From Methanosarcinales archaeon (GTDB lineage Archaea > Halobacteriota > Methanosarcinia > Methanotrichales > Methanotrichaceae): 14,771 nucleotides of DNA. Numbering within the stretch: the stretch's first letter is position 1; each line of letters starts with the position of its first letter. This document shows positions 12,685 to 14,771 of this stretch, piece after piece. Location of the stretch: the NCBI GenBank assembly GCA_013415595.1, contig JAAEEW010000104.1, positions 1 through 14,771 of the forward strand, read 5' to 3'. A program made the position numbers and the translations under genes. The notes below the pieces were generated by a model, which ran no database searches, had not been told where the DNA came from, and worked only from the letters and a program-made list of their open reading frames with translations.

Positions 12685-12736
12685 TGGGGACACTCAGAGC
12701 TCGAAGCGATGGAGACGCCTTTTGCATAGCTCTCTT

Positions 12737-12848
12737 GTGAAGATCCCTCTGCGAGGGGCTCATGGTGAAGATCCCTCTGTGAGGAGATCATGGTGAAGAT
12801 CCAGCGGTGAAGATCCAGTCGTCATGGGCTCCTTGTGGAGACCTCTCC
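12737..12848. repeat. Tandem array of eight 14-bp units
   Basis: Eight contiguous 14-mers each begin with G. The first four alternate GTGAAGATCCCTCT, GCGAGGGGCTCATG, GTGAAGATCCCTCT, GTGAGGAGATCATG, giving a 28-bp higher-order repeat. Then come GTGAAGATCCAGCG, GTGAAGATCCAGTC and two more decayed units. Five GATC sites are present. It lies between the C39-like gene and the ykgJ-type remnant, in a stretch with no gene. Confidence 0.87.
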
Positions 12849-12867
12849 CCGGGGCCCCGTCCCGGGG
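12847..12867. other. GC hairpin downstream of the ykgJ-type remnant
   Basis: CCCCGGG at 12847-12853 pairs perfectly with CCCGGGG at 12861-12867 across a 7-nt loop, 18 nt past the end of the leftward remnant gene. It has no T-run but could mark its original 3' end. Confidence 0.4.
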
Positions 12868-12885
12868 TTCCAGGTCAGCGGGCGG

Positions 12886-13221
12886 TCAGCAGAATATGCG
12901 GCTCAGCTTGAGCTCGATCGTACCGTCCTCGCAGCTATTGAGGAAGACCGGAATTCCCTGGGACTGCATCGCCTCCACCAGAGATCGGAGATGGTCGTAG
13001 CCGCTGGCTGCCGCCTGGCCTGAATGGTCCTCCTGTCCGGAAATGACGGCCAGGGCCGGACATTCATCCGGTTTCTGGTCCATGCGGCCGCAGGCGTACA
13101 TGGCGATGGCCGGATACATCCGGCAGATCATGGGCCTGGCCGGATGCACCAGGCAGCCCTCTCCCTCTCTGTAGAAAGCGCAGGGAGATGAGCTATAATT
13201 TATACAGGTACAATATTTATA
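12886..13221 (-). pseudogene. 5'-truncated YkgJ-type cysteine-cluster gene
   Basis: Reading leftward, the open frame runs from a stop at 13222-13224 to the TGA at 12886. It contains a family core: S-S-P-C-A-F-Y-R-E-G-E-G-C-L-V-H followed by P-A-R-P-M-I-C-R-M-Y-P, then two later cysteines (in ACGRM and DECP) and an ordinary C terminus. The family's N-terminal CxxCxxCC portion is missing. No ATG, GTG or TTG lies between 13150 and 13221. The first usable start is a GTG at 13149, already inside the conserved core, giving an 87-residue fragment. GC content drops sharply at about 13190, where the AT-rich promoter of the rightward integrase unit begins. The gene therefore appears cut by insertion of the element at 13190-14771, with recognisable homology ending near 13185-13195. 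Confidence 0.72.
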
Positions 13222-13222
13222 C
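13211..13222 (+). promoter_or_regulatory. TATA box of the integrase operon
   Basis: TTTATA at 13216-13221, within AATATTTATAC, is centred about 26-27 nt before the ATG at 13245, the archaeal TATA-to-start distance, so a leaderless mRNA is likely. A partial copy (ATTTATACAGG, 13198-13208) lies 19 bp upstream as a direct repeat. Confidence 0.55.
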
Positions 13223-13244
13223 TAGAAGGGACAAGATATCCGTC

Positions 13245-13754
13245 ATGGCTCGACCGGAAATCGTACCCAGGCAGTTCTCCATTTATGCACCAACAAAGGA
13301 CGATCTGGACCGCTGGAGGTGTGAAGCTAAGGAGCATGGAATATCTGTATCAAAATACATTTACGAGATGGTGGAACGAGGACGCACATCTCAAACCAGC
13401 CCTAATCCCCCGGACCTGGCTGGCGAGATCTCCAGGCTTCAAGAGGAAAACGGGAGGCTGCGTTCGGAGCTCCGGGCTAAATCAGTGATGCTGAGCCGGA
13501 TGGAGACCGAGATCTGGAAAGCCCGATATTCGGAGTTCTCCAATGTCGAGATCCTGGGCCACCGAAACGTGGATCGAAGCTTGGTAGATCTCCTGATGCC
13601 CGGCAGTCCACTTGACGGATACGCTATTCTGGAAAATTTGGGCATCGATCCCAGGGATAGCGAAGCGGCCAACCTGATTAGGAACCAACTTCTGGTGCTT
13701 CAAAGCTTTGACCTCGTAGAAGAGACGGCAAGAGGCTGGAGGTGGAAAAGATGA
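13245..13754 (+). CDS. Putative RHH/coiled-coil/winged-helix DNA-binding protein
   Basis: This 169-residue protein is not firmly assigned to a family. Residues 9-45 look like a ribbon-helix-helix unit: a short strand (RQFSIYAP), a helix, then GISVSKYIYEMVERG. Residues 58-98 are a predicted coiled coil (EISRLQEENGRLRSELRAK). Residues 105-169 resemble a winged helix ending in a basic tail (GWRWKR). I chose the ATG at 13245 because a TATA box sits 26-27 nt upstream and the fold begins there. The ATG at 13188 in the same frame would run through the promoter and give a Tyr/Asn-rich leader. The stop codon overlaps the integrase start by four bases (ATGA), so the two are translationally coupled. A role in regulating the element, or as an accessory protein of the recombinase, is inferred from context. 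Confidence 0.65.
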   Translation: MARPEIVPRQFSIYAPTKDDLDRWRCEAKEHGISVSKYIYEMVERGRTSQTSPNPPDLAGEISRLQEENGRLRSELRAKSVMLSRMETEIWKARYSEFSNVEILGHRNVDRSLVDLLMPGSPLDGYAILENLGIDPRDSEAANLIRNQLLVLQSFDLVEETARGWRWKR

Positions 13755-14674
13755 GGTTATTGACCTCCGAGTCGCTCCTGGAGGGGTTCAAAGAAGATTG
13801 TGAGCTTAGGCGGTTAGCTTCTGCCAGAGACTACATTCGATATGCTAGGGAATTCATGGCCTTCTTGGAGGCTAGAGGGAGTTCACCCCGATCGATCGAA
13901 AATGAGGATCTTAAAGCGTTCTTATTCACGCTGCAGAAGAGAGACCTCCGATCCACCACCATTGATCGGATTATATCCTGCGTGTCGACCTTCTGCACTT
14001 ATCTTGAAGATGAAAAGTTCCTGGAAAATAATCCCATGCCCACTTTCAGGAGACGCTATCTTCGAGTCTATAAAGACAGCAACGACGGTCAGAGCAGGAA
14101 GCTCATTTCGGTGTCTGAAGCCTCCCTACTAGTCAACTCCATCCTTGATACCAGGGACCAGGCTATAGTCCTCCTGATGTTCAAGACCGGCGTCCGGTTG
14201 AATGAGCTCCGCTCCTTGGATGTAAACGATATCGACCTGCAAAAAGGAAAGGTCAGGCTGAAACCTACGGCGAAGCGGAGCAACCGCACGCTCTATATCG
14301 ACGAAGAGACGATAACGGTCCTGCACCGGTGGTTGAACGCCAGAAAAGGCAGGAAAGGAGCAGACGGCCCGGCCCTATTCATATCTTTCTTAGGGACTAG
14401 GCTTACGGGAACTACGATCAACCTCTTAGTGGAGAAGCATGCTGCCCGGGTTGGCTTGCATGATCCCAAATCTGAAAGGATGGAGGACCGCTTTTCGCCT
14501 CACTGCTGCCGTCACTGGTTCACCACTTATCTGATCCGGTCTGGAATGCCCAGGGACTATGTAAAAGAGCTGCGGGGAGACGTGAGACATGAAGCTATCG
14601 ATATCTATAACCACATCGACCGGGAGGCTTTGCGGAGGAGCTACCTGGAGCACATTCCACAGCTGGGGGTATAG
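13751..14674 (+). CDS. Tyrosine recombinase/integrase (XerC/D-like, archaeal type)
   Basis: This 307-residue site-specific recombinase has an N-terminal SAM-like core-binding domain (about 5-95) and a C-terminal catalytic domain (about 115-307). Catalytic residues seen are R149 in KTGVRLNELR, a lysine at 171 or 175 in the beta-hairpin, H251 and R254 in SPHCCRHW, and the nucleophile Y286 in IDIYNHID. The position of the usual LGH histidine reads R-G-D (D277), a form I associate with archaeal integrases. The start is the ATG at 13751, with a strong GGAGGTG 6 nt upstream inside the preceding gene. A GTG nine bases earlier has no comparable site. The gene overlaps the upstream one by four bases. 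It probably excises or integrates the element whose left end is in this window, or acts as a dimer resolver. Confidence 0.92.
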   Translation: MRLLTSESLLEGFKEDCELRRLASARDYIRYAREFMAFLEARGSSPRSIENEDLKAFLFTLQKRDLRSTTIDRIISCVSTFCTYLEDEKFLENNPMPTFRRRYLRVYKDSNDGQSRKLISVSEASLLVNSILDTRDQAIVLLMFKTGVRLNELRSLDVNDIDLQKGKVRLKPTAKRSNRTLYIDEETITVLHRWLNARKGRKGADGPALFISFLGTRLTGTTINLLVEKHAARVGLHDPKSERMEDRFSPHCCRHWFTTYLIRSGMPRDYVKELRGDVRHEAIDIYNHIDREALRRSYLEHIPQLGV

Positions 14675-14771
14675 AATCAATATCCAGCCAAATTGCTGCT
14701 GCGCACCCTGCTGAGAGCTACAGAGTATTACGGTTAAAAATAATTGAGAGAAACCGAAAAGTTAATGAATG
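14675..14771. other. Gene-free right edge
   Basis: These 97 AT-rich bases follow the integrase stop. GGTTAAAAATAATTG (from about 14731) could be a TATA region of a following rightward gene, but nothing beyond is visible. I could not find a convincing copy of the sequence around 13190 here. Confidence 0.3.

Larger units (their letters stand above)
13190..14771 (+). mobile_element. Left end of an integrated element with tyrosine recombinase
   Basis: The region is visibly more AT-rich than everything to its left, carries a recombinase with a coupled DNA-binding protein, and abuts a gene missing its 5' end. These signs agree on an integrated plasmid, virus or genomic island whose left boundary is near 13190. 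The right boundary, and so the attachment-site repeat, is not in the window. Confidence 0.6.

Noticed and set aside
13188..13244. Upstream ATG at 13188 as start of the DNA-binding protein gene
   Set aside because: The extra 19 residues read through the TATA box and are Tyr/Asn-rich; the ATG at 13245 has the correct distance from the TATA box.
14712..14735. GAGCTACAGAGTATTACGG as a second attachment-site copy matching GAGCTATAATTTATACAGG near 13191
   Set aside because: Only GAGCTA and scattered bases agree; the match is no better than expected by chance and lies within the element side.
1..14771. A defence or secondary-metabolite gene cluster
   Set aside because: I looked for nuclease/helicase/toxin pairs, transporters and biosynthetic enzymes; the genes are mostly unrelated housekeeping, stress and surface families in mixed orientation.

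Overview
The window looks like chromosomal DNA of a GC-rich methanogenic archaeon, most likely of the Methanothrix (Methanosaeta) type. This is inferred from protein families only: a secreted NosD-type right-handed beta-helix protein, a beta-CASP RNase, two YkgJ-type cysteine-cluster proteins, an NfnA/NfnB-like pair, and an archaeal-style integrase whose motif reads RGD where LGH is usual. It also rests on archaeal signals: TATA boxes about 26 nt upstream of start codons that lack a ribosome-binding site, oligo-T stretches, and TTG/GTG starts. No rRNA, tRNA or CRISPR array is visible.

Layout. Positions 1-358 hold only the possible first codons of a leftward gene, a degenerate tandem array and two small hairpins. 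A leftward gamma-carbonic anhydrase-like gene (359-988) is divergent from a rightward two-gene operon encoding a flavin/iron-sulfur NAD(P)H:ferredoxin oxidoreductase pair (1289-3650). Convergent to that is an OsmC-family gene (3766-4185). A rightward YkgJ-type gene follows (4474-5034). It is convergent with a large leftward gene (5156-7126) that fuses N-carbamoylputrescine amidase to agmatine deiminase, the two enzymes that turn agmatine into putrescine. Divergent from it is a pirin (7263-7976), convergent with a DJ-1/PfpI protein (8042-8593). Upstream of DJ-1 on the same strand is a secreted beta-helix protein with exact 24-residue repeats (8702-9808). A second tandem array separates it from a rightward beta-CASP nuclease (10125-11495) and a secreted C39-like protease (11620-12684). 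A third tandem array follows.

Right end. From about 13190 the base composition turns AT-rich. A ykgJ-type gene on the minus strand is cut off at its 5' end there. To the right lies a two-gene unit: a predicted ribbon-helix-helix/coiled-coil/winged-helix DNA-binding protein, and a tyrosine recombinase read from a 4-base ATGA overlap. The simplest reading is one end of an integrated element that disrupted the ykgJ-type gene; its other end lies outside the window.

The most unusual signals are the fused agmatine-to-putrescine enzyme, whose interdomain linker is a 9-bp minisatellite, and a recurring class of degenerate tandem arrays with 14-16 bp basic units in three separate intergenic regions. 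Most other genes are ordinary housekeeping or stress families with no obvious functional connection to one another.
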